DNA of 64,000 nucleotides, taken from the NCBI GenBank assembly GCA_029718625.1, contig CM056380.1, positions 106,314,870 through 106,378,869 of the forward strand, given 5' to 3'. The notes beneath the pieces are model-generated. The model searched no databases. It was not told where the DNA came from and was given only the letters and a program-made list of their open reading frames with translations. Shown piece by piece: positions 13,467-27,467 of this stretch (position 1 is its first letter; each line of letters opens with the position of its first letter). Origin of the DNA: Synaphobranchus kaupii. Taxonomy: Eukaryota > Chordata > Actinopteri > Anguilliformes > Synaphobranchidae. The position numbers and the translations under genes are program-made.

Positions 13467-13975
13467 TTGTTCAAACTCAGCCAACCCTGACACCCCGGTG
13501 ATGAGATGGTGACGTGCTGATGACAACGATCTCGGAAAACCGACATTCAACTCGGGCACTTCCTGAGGTCAAAGGTAAACAGCTGAGCATCTGTAATCAT
13601 GAGAGATCTGGAGCTAGAGAGACCCGTTCCGTAGCGTATGTAATCTTTCACCTTCTGCGTTTGTTGTCATCTTCAATCGTTTTTGCATACACTATGTAAA
13701 ACCTTTGGAACTGCAAATGCTGCTCAGAGCCCAGCCAAATAAGCATCAGCTTTCTGCGGCATCCGTGTTTTTTGCCGTTGTATTATGACTTGTATTATAG
13801 GGCTGCGATTCTCTGAAAGGGGTGTTATCCACAATGACATATTCAGAGAACCAGGAGAAATGGAGACACTGGGACTAAGGCCTGCTGCCACAGATTCAGG
13901 GCGGGACATCACTACATCATTACTTTCACCCAGCTGTAATGGTTACCATAGTAACAGGTATCATTCTGTTACCTG

Positions 13976-14127
13976 CAGTGTAGTATAGTGGTTAGGGGGC
14001 TGGACCTATAACACAAAGGTTGTGGGTTTGATTCCCAAATGGGGCACTGCTGTTGTACCCCTAAATAAGGTAACCTGAGTTACTTCAATAAATAAATAAA
14101 ATAATAATAAATTAATTGATAAATGCC
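13976..14127 (+). mobile_element. tRNA-derived SINE
   Basis: An A box TAGTATAGTGG (13981-13991) and a B box GGTTTGATTCC (about 14026-14036) are spaced as in a tRNA gene. They are followed by the fish-SINE body GCACTGCTGTTGTACCC and an AATAAATAAA-rich tail. It is retroposed by LINE machinery. Several changes from a functional tRNA head make it an old copy. Confidence 0.75.
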
Positions 14128-15159
14128 AAAACTGAGATTTGTGAGTTTTAGGGACGGTCTTGAGCAAATATTGTGATCATGGCCATGGGGACTGCTGTTT
14201 TATTTATCATAGACTAAAAAACATTTCCCAAATCTGAGTTATTTAAAAGGGCTGGTGAGAGTTTGCAGGTTATTTCATTGCAGAGCTTTGATGGTGACCT
14301 TGGATATCGCTGAGATCTGGTATCGTTCTGAAAGGCAGACCTGTGGTGACAGTGACTATAATAACATGAGTGGTTATTATTTAAGATTAACGAGGCCAGC
14401 CCTGTGACAGATCTCATTATTGGCATGACTCTGTTCTGTGAGTGATTGTGGCTTAAACATCAGAGTCTGCAACCACTCCGCACTCATTTCAGACTCAATT
14501 GAGTCACAAGCTCCATCGTCCACCGAGCCATTAAACGGAATATGATAGTACTACAGTATAACATGATTACAGATGTACGTCTGAAGTAATAACCCGTACA
14601 ATATTAATGCTCTATATTTATCATCTGGCCCGAATTACATTTACAATTACAGCTGAATTGCATTTTACTGTCTAGTACTTGAATTGTAAAGGCCTTGTGT
14701 TGCCATTTTACCATTTTAATTCCAGTATTCAACTCTGGTGGGGACTGAAACAAATCTGTTCTTCAGAAAACGCTAAACCCAGACGGGCCGTCTTGAAAGC
14801 AGCTGACTGTGTGTTTCCACAATGGATCTTCAGCGCTATGCTAATGCTACGCAAATATGCTAATGTCGTCTCTGTGCGCCGGCTCTAATGTGAGCCGCTT
14901 GCTCTCAGATCTAGACCTCAGCGTCTGACAGCAACGCTACTTTCCCCTCAATGAGTCTGATGCAAATATGATGCAATCTGTGTAAGCCAGGGCCCAACCC
15001 CCCCGGGCAGGGTCAGAACCCAACCCCCCGGGCAGGGTCAGAGCCCGGCCCGGCAGAGGCGTGGCAGGGAGAGGTCCAACGGCTGTTCCCTTCTAAAAAT
15101 AATGCACAGCCATTATCTTCATACACCCTGTGACCCAGATTGCTCACTAAAGAATTAGC
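14128..15159. other. single-copy stretch, no gene seen
   Basis: Unremarkable apart from a short duplicated GGGCAGGGTCAGA motif near 15004-15042. Confidence 0.55.
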
Positions 15160-15700
15160 ATGTACTCATGCACACAGGACCGATCACACAGACATGCACT
15201 CATGCACACAGGACCGATCAAACAGACATGCACTCATGCACACAGGACCGATCAAACAGACATGTACTCATGCACACAGGACCGATCAAACAGGCATGCA
15301 CTCATGCACACAGGACCGATCAAACAGACATGCACTCATGCACACAGGACCGATCAAACAGGCATGCACTCATGCACACAGGACCGATCAAACAGACATG
15401 CACTCATGCACACAGGACTGATCAAACAGACATGCACTCATGCACACAGGACCGATCAAACAGACATGCACTCATGCACACAGGACTGATCAAACAGACA
15501 TGCACTCATGCACACAGGACTGATCAAACAGACATGCACTCATGCACACAGGACCGATCAAACAGACATGCACTCATGCACACAGGACCGATCAAACAGG
15601 CATGCACTCATGCACACAGGACCGATCAAACAGGCATGCACTCATGCACACAGGACCGATCAAACAGACATGCACTCATGCACACAGGACCGATCAAACG
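15160..15700. repeat. 34-bp minisatellite, about 16 copies
   Basis: Unit contains ATGCACTCATGCACACAGGA and CCGATCAAACAGAC, with CCGATC/CTGATC and AGACATG/AGGCATG variants. It is stop-free in all three forward frames, so overlapping frames appear. 15701-16890 after it is AT-rich single-copy DNA with a short GTTTGT run near 16645. Confidence 0.95.
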
Positions 15701-16891
15701 TGCAAACTGGTATTCTTATAAACCAACATTAGTAGCTTAGCAACTGTAATGCAAATGTATTTAATAGGAAAGATTAAGTTGTTGTGTTCAGATTTTTTTA
15801 AAAATTTGTAATATGCCAAATATTTTCACATACTGCCAATTTCATTAGCTGGAATACGATTGGAATAAGATTGGAATAACATGGTGTGGGTGAATTAAAT
15901 CACTACAAAACAAAATAATCTTTAATCAAGGAAACTAAACTTTCTTTTCAATATCTTAGTTTACTACTTTTTTATAATCAGAAAAATAATTAAAATGGCA
16001 TACATTCAAACACTCTGGTCCATATAGGTCATATTAAATAAGATGAATATGGAATATGAAAATATAAAAAATCTAAATATATGATATTCTTTGCTATTAT
16101 TAATGATAACAGGAGCTGGGCTGGTGCCATGCATATCATTATATGTTTATATCTCAATGGTCAAAGATCTTCCTTATGCAACGAATGGAGCCTCAGCTTC
16201 TTTTTCAGAACAGAACTGCATTATGGGAGCAGGTGCCATGATTATCGTGGAAAAAAATTGGGTTGCATGTGGACAAAAATAAATAAATACATTTTTAGCC
16301 AGGTTTTTTATTTTTGTCTTGTGTGTTTTGATGTTAACTTGGCAATCCTACCACGGCTATTTGAGCCGTTTACAGTAGAGCAGATCCAATGATCTCCACT
16401 CTTACAAAGCTCAGGACGTGTATCTTTACTCATTCCCACTGCAGCATGTTTCATTTGTAAAACAAAACAGAGCGCAGTGGAGGTAACAGCAGGAAAAGGT
16501 TAGTTAGGGAAAGGGTCCTGATTGGTCAGATTTTTATTTTATGTGATGATGATGGTGCCTGTTATCTCCAAATACAGCTTAGCTTGTGTGTTGGACATTG
16601 TGTTCTGTGTCCGAGCCTTATATGTAGTAAATATCTGCACATTGTGCGTTTGTGTTTGTGTTTGTGTCTGCGATACAGAATCTGGTCAATCTGTTCACTG
16701 TTGGGATGACAATAATATTATATTAAAACAATATTAATAAAGGTTCTTTTCTACTGCCCAGTATACAAAGAGAATATTTTAGGGCTAGAAGGAAGTACAG
16801 ATTATTTTTAATAGATTTTGTGTGTGTGCCTTCCAGCTGCAGATTTAATTACTAATTCACAACGGCACGTTTTACCAGGGGAAGCAGTGTA

Positions 16892-16964
16892 ATGGTGTAC
16901 AGGCAGAATCGGCTTCAAATGAAAGACGGCCTTGTGCCTGTTAGCTTTCTGTGGGTACTGGGCA
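16892..16964 (+). repeat. 73-bp dispersed duplicate, copy 1
   Basis: Matches 22994-23066 with only a few mismatches (shared core GAATCGGCTTCAAATGAAAG, end CTTTCTGTGGGTACTGGGCA). It sits just before the 44-bp array. Origin unknown. Confidence 0.85.
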
Positions 16965-16984
16965 CCATGCTCCTCTCTGAAGGC

Positions 16985-17606
16985 TGCTGTGACGTATATC
17001 CATGAGGCAGGCGTGTGACACCACTCAGTGACGTAGGCTACATCCATGAGGCAGGTGTGTGACACCACTCTGTGACGTAGGCTACATCCATGAGGCAGGC
17101 GTGTGACACCACTCTGTGACGTAGGCTACATCCATGAGGCAGGCGTGACACCACTCTGTGACGTAGGCTACGTCCATGAGGCAGGCGTGACACCACTCTG
17201 TGACGTAGGCTACATCCATGAGGCAGGCGTGTGACACCACTCTGTGACGTAGGCTACATCCATGAGGCAGGCGTGACACCACTCTGTGACGTAGGCTACG
17301 TCCATGAGGCAGGCGTGACACCACTCTGTGACGTAGGCTACGTCCATGAGGCACGCGTGACACCACTCTGTGACGTAGGCTACATCCATGAGGCAGGCGT
17401 GTGACACCACTCTGTGATGTAGGCTACATCCATGAGGCACGTGTGTGACACCACTCTGTGACGTAGGCTACGTCCATGAGGCAGGCGTGTGACACCACTC
17501 TGTGACGTAGGCTACATCCATGAGGCAGGCGTGTGACACCACTCTGTGATGTAGGCTATGTCCATGAGGCAGGCGTGTGACACCACTCAGTGACGTATAT
17601 CCATGA
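16985..17606. repeat. 44-bp minisatellite, about 14 copies
   Basis: Unit contains CATGAGGCAGGCGTGTGACA and CCACTCTGTGACGTAGGCTA, with 42-bp variants lacking GT. Contains a TGACGTA core. 17607-17953 beyond it is single-copy. Confidence 0.95.
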
Positions 17607-17953
17607 GGCAGATCCTTCACAATTTAACAGCAAAGAGAAGCCGTTTTCAGACTAAATAATTATTCTGTGTGATTGTGCATGTTGGTTAATTCCCAGGGGG
17701 TTAAAATTTTACCACCATCTAATGAGTTTGTGTATGAAAATCTCATCTGACCCATATCTAGAAACGGCCGTGTACTGTACAGGCCCGATGTGACCAGAGG
17801 TTCTGTACCTCTGGACTGCACTGACCTAAGTGAACAGCACACTGTACGTCCTGTAAGATATAATGAGCACTATGACTTGGTGGGATTTTTTTATTTTGAA
17901 GGAAGTCCCCAAAGGAAGAAATTTGTCTGGGGCCTCAGACCACAATATCCTGA

Positions 17954-20900
17954 ACACACATTAGCACATAGACCACACTGCCCTGCCTCTAGGAGTATAA
18001 GATACTAATGAATCTGTACTGCACTTCAGTAGCACATTAGCACATAGACCACACTGCCCTGCCCCTAGGAGTATAAGATACTAATGAATCTGTACTGCAC
18101 TTCAGTAGCACATTAGCACATAGACCACACTGCCCTGCGCCTAGGAGTATAAGATACTAATGAATCTGTACTGCACTTCAGTAGCACATTAGCACATAGA
18201 CCACACTGCCCTGCCCCTAGGAGTATAAGATACTAATGAATCTGTACTGCACTTCAGTAGCACATTAGCACATAGACCACACTGCCCTGCGCCTAGGAGT
18301 ATAAGATACTAATGAATCTGTACTGCACTTCAGTAGCACATTAGCACATAGACCACACTGCCCTGCCCCTAGGAGTATAAGATACTAATGAATCTGTACT
18401 GCACTTCAGTAGCACATTAGCACATAGACCACACTGCCCTGCGCCTAGGAGTATAAGATACTAATGAATCTGTACTGCACTTCAGTAGCACATTAGCACA
18501 TAGACCACACTGCCCTGCCCCTAGGAGTATAAGATACTAATGAATCTGTACTGCACTTCAGTAGCACATTAGCACATAGACCACACTGCCCTGCCCCTAG
18601 GAGTATAAGATACTAATGAATCTGTACTGCACTTCAGTAGCACATTAGCACATAGACCACACTGCCCTGCGCCTAGGAGTATAAGATACTAATGAATCTG
18701 TACTGCACTTCAGTAGCACATTAGCACATAGACCACACTGCCCTGCCCCTAGGAGTATAAGATACTAATGAATCTGTACTGCACTTCAGTAGCACATTAG
18801 CACATAGACCACACTGCCCTGCCCCTAGGAGTATAAGATACTAATGAATCTGTACTGCACTTCAGTAGCACATTAGCACATAGACCACACTGCCCTGCCC
18901 CTAGGAGTATAAGATACTAATGAATCTGTACTGCACTTCAGTAGCACATTAGCACATAGACCACACTGCCCTGCCCCTAGGAGTATAAGATACTAATGAA
19001 TCTGTACTGCACTTCAGTAGCACATTAGCACATAGACCACACTGCCCTGCCCCTAGGAGTATAAGATACTAATGAATCTGTACTGCACTTCAGTAGCACA
19101 TTAGCACATAGACCACACTGCCCTGCCTCTAGGAGTATAAGATACTAATGAATCTGTACTGCACTTCAGTAGCACATTAGCACATAGACCACACTGCCCT
19201 GCCTCTAGGAGTATAAGATACTAATGAATCTGTACTGCACTTCAGTAGCACATTAGCACATAGACCACACTGCCCTGCCCCTAGGAGTATAAGATACTAA
19301 TGAATCTGTACTGCACTTCAGTAGCACATTAGCACATAGACCACACTGCCCTGCCTCTAGGAGTATAAGATACTAATGAATCTGTACTGCACTTCAGTAG
19401 CACATTAGCACATAGACCACACTGCCCTGCCCCTAGGAGTATAAGATACTAATGAATCTGTACTGCACTTCAGTAGCACATTAGCACATAGACCACACTG
19501 CCCTGCCCCTAGGAGTATAAGATACTAATGAATCTGTACTGCACTTCAGTAGCACATAGACCACACTGCCCTGCCCCTAGGAGTATAAGATACTAATGAA
19601 TCTGTACTGCACTTCAGTAGCACATTAGCACATAGACCACACTGCCCTGCCCCTAGGAGTATAAGATACTAATGAATCTGTACTGCACTTCAGTAGCACA
19701 TAGACCACACTGCCCTGCCCCTAGGAGTATAAGATACTAATGAATCTGTACTGCACTTCAGTAGCACATTAGCACATAGACCACACTGCCCTGCCCCTAG
19801 GAGTATAAGATACTAATGAATCTGTACTGCACTTCAGTAGCACATTAGCACATAGACCACACTGCCCTGCCCCTAGGAGTATAAGATACTAATGAATCTG
19901 TACTGCACTTCAGTAGCACATTAGCACATAGACCACACTGCCCTGCCCCTAGGAGTATAAGATACTAATGAATCTGTACTGCACTTCAGTAGCACATTAG
20001 CACATAGACCACACTGCCCTGCCCCTAGGAGTATAAGATACTAATGAATCTGTACTGCACTTCAGTAGCACATTAGCACATAGACCACACTGCCCTGCCC
20101 CTAGGAGTATAAGATACTAATGAATCTGTACTGCACTTCAGTAGCACATTAGCACATAGACCACACTGCCCTGCCCCTAGGAGTATAAGATACTAATGAA
20201 TCTGTACTGCACTTCAGTAGCACATTAGCACATAGACCACACTGCCCTGCGCCTAGGAGTATAAGATACTAATGAATCTGTACTGCACTTCAGTAGCACA
20301 TTAGCACATAGACCACACTGCCCTGCCCCTAGGAGTATAAGATACTAATGAATCTGTACTGCACTTCAGTAGCACATTAGCACATAGACCACACTGCCCT
20401 GCGCCTAGGAGTATAAGATACTAATGAATCTGTACTGCACTTCAGTAGCACATTAGCACATAGACCACACTGCCCTGCGCCTAGGAGTATAAGATACTAA
20501 TGAATCTGTACTGCACTTCAGTAGCACATTAGCACATAGACCACACTGCCCTGCCTCTAGGAGTATAAGATACTAATGAATCTGTACTGCACTTCAGTAG
20601 CACATTAGCACATAGACCACACTGCCCTGCCTCTAGGAGTATAAGATACTAATGAATCTGTACTGCACTTCAGTAGCACATTAGCACATAGACCACACTG
20701 CCCTGCCCCTAGGAGTATAAGATACTAATGAATCTGTACTGCACTTCAGTAGCACATTAGCACATAGACCACACTGCCCTGCCTCTAGGAGTATAAGATA
20801 CTAATGAATCTGTACTGCACTTCAGTAGCACATTAGCACATAGACCACACTGCCCTGCCCCTAGGAGTATAAGATACTAATGAATCTGTACTGCACTTCA

Positions 20901-22417
20901 GTAGCACATTAGCACATAGACCACACTGCCCTGCCCCTAGGAGTATAAGATACTAATGAATCTGTACTGCACTTCAGTAGCACATTAGCACATAGACCAC
21001 ACTGCCCTGCCCCTAGGAGTATAAGATACTAATGAATCTGTACTGCACTTCAGTAGCACATTAGCACATAGACCACACTGCCCTGCCCCTAGGAGTATAA
21101 GATACTAATGAATCTGTGCTGCACTTCAGTAGCACATTAGCACATAGACCACACTGCCCTGCCCCTAGGAGTATAAGATACTAATGAATCTGTACTGCAC
21201 TTCAGTAGCACATTAGCACATAGACCACACTGCCCTGCCCCTAGGAGTATAAGATACTAATGAATCTGTACTGCACTTCAGTAGCACATTAGCACATAGA
21301 CCACACTGCCCTGCGCCTAGGAGTATAAGATACTAATGAATCTGTACTGTACTTCAGTAGCACATTAGCACATAGACCACACTGCCCTGCCCCTAGGAGT
21401 ATAAGATACTAATGAATCTGTACTGCACTTCAGTAGCACATTAGCACATAGACCACACTGCCCTGCGCCTAGGAGTATAAGATACTAATGAATCTGTACT
21501 GCACTTCAGTAGCACATTAGCACATAGACCACACTGCCCTGCGCCTAGGAGTATAAGATACTAATGAATCTGTACTGCACTTCAGTAGCACATTAGCACA
21601 TAGACCACACTGCCCTGCCCCTAGGAGTATAAGATACTAATGAATCTGTACTGCACTTCAGTAGCACATAGACCACACTGCCCTGCCCCTAGGAGTATAA
21701 GATACTAATGAATCTGTACTGCACTTCAGTAGCACATTAGCACATAGACCACACTGCCCTGCCTCTAGGAGTATAAGATACTAATGAATCTGTACTGCAC
21801 TTCAGTAGCACATTAGCACATAGACCACACTGCCCTGCGCCTAGGAGTATAAGATACTAATGAATCTGTACTGCACTTCAGTAGCACATTAGCACATAGA
21901 CCACACTGCCCTGCCTCTAGGAGTATAAGATACTAATGAATCTGTACTGCACTTCAGTAGCACATTAGCACATAGACCACACTGCCCTGCCCCTAGGAGT
22001 ATAAGATACTAATGAATCTGTACTACACTTCATTAGCACATAGACCACACTGCCCTGCCCCTAGGAGTATAAGATACTAATGAATCTGTACTGCACTTCA
22101 GTAGCACATTAGCACATAGACCACACTGCCCTGCCCCTAGGAGTATAAGATACTAATGAATCTGTACTGCACTTCAGTAGCACATTAGCACATAGACCAC
22201 ACTGCCCTGCCCCTAGGAGTATAAGATACTAATGAATCTGTACTGCACTTCAGTAGCACATTAGCACATAGACCACACTGCCCTGCGCCTAGGAGTATAA
22301 GATACTAATGAATCTGTACTGCACTTCAGTAGCACATTAGCACATAGACCACACTGCCCTGCCTCTAGGAGTATAAGATACTAATGAATCTGTACTGCAC
22401 TTCAGTAGCACATTAGC
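17954..22417. repeat. 76-bp satellite-like array, about 59 copies (4.5 kb)
   Basis: Very homogeneous. Unit contains CACATTAGCACATAGACCAC, then ACTGCCCTGCCCCTAGGAG, TATAAGATACTAATGAATCT and GTACTGCACTTCAGTAG. The main variable site is CCCC/CGCC/CTCT before TAGGAG. Four units have an 8-bp deletion at the unit junction (near 19551, 19693, 21665, 22030). Degenerate unit-like sequence follows to about 22560. Confidence 0.97.
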
Positions 22418-22993
22418 CCTTCCGTACTTTACTGTGCTTCTAATTTGAATTAATACTGATGTACTGTATAGCTATACATTTATACTGCTGTACTTTAGTG
22501 TGCATTAGCAATACTGTACTGTGTGTATAATAGCTTTTCTGTATTTTACTGTATGTCTGCATTTTCAAGGTCAGAGAAGAGCAAGAGCAGGAATTGCTCC
22601 TCGGGGGCCTTGTAAGGAACCGTGACCGTTGAATTTCCTGCATATTATACATTGACTTTTCTCCATTACATCTACATTTCAAAGGCCCTGGAAAACATAT
22701 GTGGAAAATGTTCATCATAGCACAGAGAATCCTATCAATTCAAATGTGTTTTTCTGAATTCGGCTGACTTTCAAGGGATCGTTTTGTGTTTTTCATATTT
22801 CAGTATTCGTGTATTGTTAAAACTGCAAATATCGAATTGCATAACCACTTTGAAAAATATGGTTTATCAAAACTGGACTGAGTGAGGTTTGGAAAAAACT
22901 CTTTAATTTCTTGAACTCACCACCTCAAATGCCACAGAGGTGCATTTAGTAACACCGGAGATTGCTGCTGCACTTATAAGGCTGTTACCACTG
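22418..22993. other. single-copy and degenerate satellite flank
   Basis: 22418-22560 has decayed pieces resembling the 76-bp unit (TACTGTACTG, GTGCATTAGCA). The rest shows no gene. Confidence 0.5.
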
Positions 22994-23066
22994 ATGGTGT
23001 GCAGGTAGAATCGGCTTCAAATGAAAGGCGGCCTTGTGCCTCTTAGCTTTCTGTGGGTACTGGGCA
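22994..23066 (+). repeat. 73-bp dispersed duplicate, copy 2
   Basis: Second copy of the sequence at 16892-16964, in the same orientation, about 6.1 kb away. 23067-23500 after it is single-copy. Confidence 0.85.
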
Positions 23067-23500
23067 AGATGGACCAGCCCAGTTGAGATGGACCAGCCCA
23101 GTTGTTCTTAAACCAATGGTCAGTTAGTTCTGATGAATCATAACCTCATGTAGGTGCAGCACCAATTTGGAGGCAACAATTCAAACAGTTGATCCTATGT
23201 GCTCCAATGAGGGTGGATCCTGCCCATTTATGGGATTGTTAGTCCTCTGTGGTTAGGGTCGCATAATTAATTCACATTAGTGCTTTTGTGATCTGCATAC
23301 GCAGCTCAGAAACACCAGCGAAGCATGGAAAGGTCCGCTCCAGACTGTGACATCACCCTTGGAGTAAGTGTATAATGAGTTGGGGGTCACTGGTCTTTAG
23401 CTCGGCAGGCTAATCGTATCAGTTTCCGTATAGAGATGTGATTAGCGGCTAAACGGTATCTCTGCACAGAGATGCTACGACAACTTACAGCAAACGTATT

Positions 23501-26385
23501 ACGCGTATTACATAAGCCCGCTGGTCTGAGCATGATGTAGCCAGGTCTGGTACAGGTATTACATAAGCCCGCTGGTCTGAGCATGATGTAGCCAGGTCTG
23601 GTACAGGTATTACATAAGCCTGCTGGTCTGAGCATGATGTAGCCAGGTCTGGTACAGGTATTACATAAGCCTGCTGGTCTGAGCATGATGTAGCCAGGTC
23701 TGGTACGCGTATTACATAAGCCCCCTGGTCTGAGCATGATGTAGCCAGGTCTGGTACAGGTATTACATAAGCCCCCTGGTCTGAGCATGATGTAGCCAGG
23801 TCTGGTACAGGTATTACATAAGCCCGCTGGTCTGAGCATGATGTAGCCAGGTCTGGTACGCGTATTACATAAGCCTGCTGGTCTGAGCATGATGTAGCCA
23901 GGTCTGGTACGGGTATTACATAAGCCTGCTGGTCTGGGCATGATGTAGCCAGGTCTGGTACGCGTATTACATAAGCCCCCTGGTCTGAGCATGATGTAGC
24001 CAGGTCTGGTACAGGTATTACATAAGCCTGCTGGTCTGAGCATGATGTAGCCAGGTCTGGTACAGGTATTACATAAGCCCGCTGGTCTGAGCATGATGTA
24101 GCCAGGTCTGGTACGCGTATTACATAAGCCCGCTGGTCTGAGCATGATGTAGCCAGGTCTGGTACAGGTATTACATAAGCCTGCTGGTCTGAGCATGATG
24201 TAGCCAGGTCTGGTACAGGTATTACATAAGCCCCCTGGTCTGAGCATGATGTAGCCAGGTCTGGTACGCGTATTACATAAGCCCGCTGGTCTGAGCATGA
24301 TGTAGCCAGGTCTGGTACAGGTATTACATAAGCCCGCTGGTCTGAGCATGATGTAGCCAGGTCTGGTACGCGTATTACATAAGCCTGCTGGTCTGAGCAT
24401 GATGTAGCCAGGTCTGGTACAGGTATTACATAAGCCTGCTGGTCTGAGCATGATGTAGCCAGGTCTGGTACAGGTATTACATAAGCCCGCTGGTCTGAGC
24501 ATGATGTAGCCAGGTCTGGTACGCGTATTACATAAGCCCCCTGGTCTGAGCATGATGTAGCCAGGTCTGGTACAGGTATTACATAAGCCTGCTGGTCTGA
24601 GCATGATGTAGCCAGGTCTGGTACGCGTATTACATAAGCCCGCTGGTCTGAGCATGATGTAGCCAGGTCTGGTACGCGTATTACATAAGCCCCCTGGTCT
24701 GAGCATGATGTAGCCAGGTCTGGTACGGGTATTACATAAGCCCGCTGGTCTGAGCATGATGTAGCCAGGTCTGGTACAGGTATTACATAAGCCTGCTGGT
24801 CTGAGCATGATGTAGCCAGGTCTGGTACAGGTATTACATAAGCCTGCTGGTCTGAGCATGATGTAGCCAGGTCTGGTACAGGTATTACATAAGCCTGCTG
24901 GTCTGAGCATGATGTAGCCAGGTCTGGTACAGGTATTACATAAGCCCGCTGGTCTGAGCATGATGTAGCCAGGTCTGGTACAGGTATTACATAAGCCTGC
25001 TGGTCTGAGCATGATGTAGCCAGGTCTGGTACAGGTATTACATAAGCCTGCTGGTCTGAGCATGATGTAGCCAGGTCTGGTACGCGTATTACATAAGCCT
25101 GCTGGTCTGAGCATGATGTAGCCAGGTCTGGTACGCGTATTACATAAGCCCGCTGGTCTGAGCATGATGTAGCCAGGTCTGGTACGCGTATTACATAAGC
25201 CCGCTGGTCTGAGCATGATGTAGCCAGGTCTGGTACAGGTATTACATAAGCCCGCTGGTCTGAGCATGATGTAGCCAGGTCTGGTACAGGTATTACATAA
25301 GCCTGCTGGTCTGAGCATGATGTAGCCAGGTCTGGTACGGGTATTACATAAGCCTGCTGGTCTGAGCATGATGTAGCCAGGTCTGGTACAGGTATTACAT
25401 AAGCCTGCTGGTCTGAGCATGATGTAGCCAGGTCTGGTACAGGTATTACATAAGCCTGCTGGTCTGAGCATGATGTAGCCAGGTCTGGTACAGGTATTAC
25501 ATAAGCCTGCTGGTCTGAGCATGATGTTGCCAGGTCTGGTACAGGTATTACATAAGCCTGCTGGTCTGGGCATGATGTAGCCAGGTCTGGTACGGGTATT
25601 ACATAAGCCTGCTGGTCTGAGCATGATGTAGCCAGGTCTGGTACGCGTATTACATAAGCCCCCTGGTCTGAGCATGATGTAGCCAGGTCTGGTACAGGTA
25701 TTACATAAGCCCCCTGGTCTGAGCATGATGTAGCCAGGTCTGGTACAGGTATTACATAAGCCCGCCGGTCTGAGCATGATGTAGCCAGGTCTGGTACAGG
25801 TATTACATAAGCCCCCTGGTCTGAGCATGATGTAGCCAGGTCTGGTACAGGTATTACATAAGCCTGCTGGTCTGAGCATGATGTAGCCAGGTCTGGTACA
25901 GGTATTACATAAGCCCCCTGGTCTGAGCATGATGTAGCCAGGTCTGGTACGCGTATTACATAAGCCTGCTGGTCTGAGCATGATGTAGCCAGGTCTGGTA
26001 CGCGTATTACATAAGCCCGCTGGTCTGGGCATGATGTAGCCAGGTCTGGTACGCGTATTACATAAGCCCGCTGGTCTGGGCATGATGTAGCCAGGTCTGG
26101 TACAGGTATTACATAAGCCTGCTGGTCTGAGCATGATGTAGCCAGGTCTGGTACGCGTATTACATAAGCCCGCTGGTCTGAGCATGATGTAGCCAGGTCT
26201 GGTACAGGTATTACATAAGCCCGCTGGTCTGAGCATGATGTAGCCAGGTCTGGTACGCGTATTACATAAGCCTGCTGGTCTGAGCATGATGTAGCCAGGT
26301 CTGGTACAGGTATTACATAAGCCCCCTGGTCTGAGCATGATGTAGCCAGGTCTGGTACGCGTATTACATATGCCCGCCGGTCTGG
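23501..26385. repeat. 51-bp minisatellite, about 56 copies (2.9 kb)
   Basis: Unit contains GTATTACATAAGCCTGCTGG and TCTGAGCATGATGTAGCCAG, then GTCTGGTACAG. Variable sites are GCCTGC/GCCCGC/GCCCCC, ACAGG/ACGCG/ACGGG and TGAGC/TGGGC. The unit is 17 codons and stop-free on the minus strand, producing a 1003-codon open frame (23387-26398). Most unit differences would change the amino acid, which argues against selection for a protein. Confidence 0.97.
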
Positions 26386-26394
26386 GTCTGTGGC

Positions 26395-27467
26395 TCATAT
26401 AAATCAGGTGAATATAGTGAAGATAGGTGAATACAGGTCATATAAATCAGGTGAATATAGGTGAATACAGGTCATATAAATCAGATGAATATAGTGAATA
26501 TAGGTGAATACAGGTCATATAAATCAGGTGAATATAGGTGAATACAGGTCATATAAATCAGGTGAATATAGTGAATATAGGTGAATACAGGTCATATAAA
26601 TCAGGTGAATATAGGTGAATACAGGTCATATAAATCAGGTGAATATAGTGAATATAGGTGAATACAGGTCATATAAATCAGGTGAATATAGGTGAATACA
26701 GGTCATATAAATCAGGTGAATATAGTGAATATAGGTGAATACAGGTCATATAAATCAGGTGAATATAGGTGAATACAGGTCATATAAATCAGGTGAATAT
26801 AGGTGAATACAGGTCATATAAATCAGGTGAATATAGGTGAATACAGGTCATATAAATCAGGTGAATATAGGTGAATACAGGTCATATAAATCAGGTGAAT
26901 ATAGGTGAATACAGGTCATATAAATCAGGTGAATATAGTGAATATAGGCGAATACAGGTCATATAAATCAGCTAAATATAGTGAATATAGGTGAATACAG
27001 GTCATATAAATCAGCTAAATATAGTGAATATAGGCGAATACAGGTCATATAAATCAGCTAAATATAGTGAATATAGGTGAATACAGGTCATATAAATCAG
27101 CTAAATATAGTGAATATAGGTGAATACAGGTCATATAAATCAGCTAAATATAGTGAATATAGGCGAATACAGGTCATATAAATCAGCTAAATATAGTGAA
27201 TATAGGTGAATACAGGTCATATAAATCAGCTGAATATAGGTGAATACAGGTCATATAAATCAGCTGAATATAGTGAATATAGGTGAATACAGGTCATATA
27301 AATCAGCTGAATATAGGTAAATACAGGTCATATAAATCAGCTGAATATAGTGTATATAGGTGAATACAGGTCATATAAATCAGCTGAATATAGGTGAATA
27401 CAGGTCATATAAATCAGCTGAATATAGTGAATATAGGTGAATACAGGTCATATAAATCAGCTGAATG
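26395..27467. repeat. 34/43-bp composite minisatellite, about 28 copies
   Basis: Unit contains ACAGGTCATATAAATCAGGT then GAATATAGGTGAAT. Alternate units carry an extra 9-bp piece, so much of the array is a 77-bp dimer. A CAGGTG form changes to CAGCTA and then CAGCTG from left to right. Confidence 0.95.

Noticed and set aside
17954..22417. CRISPR-like array of direct repeats
   Set aside because: Units are contiguous with no unique spacers, and the genome is animal. It is a satellite-like tandem array.
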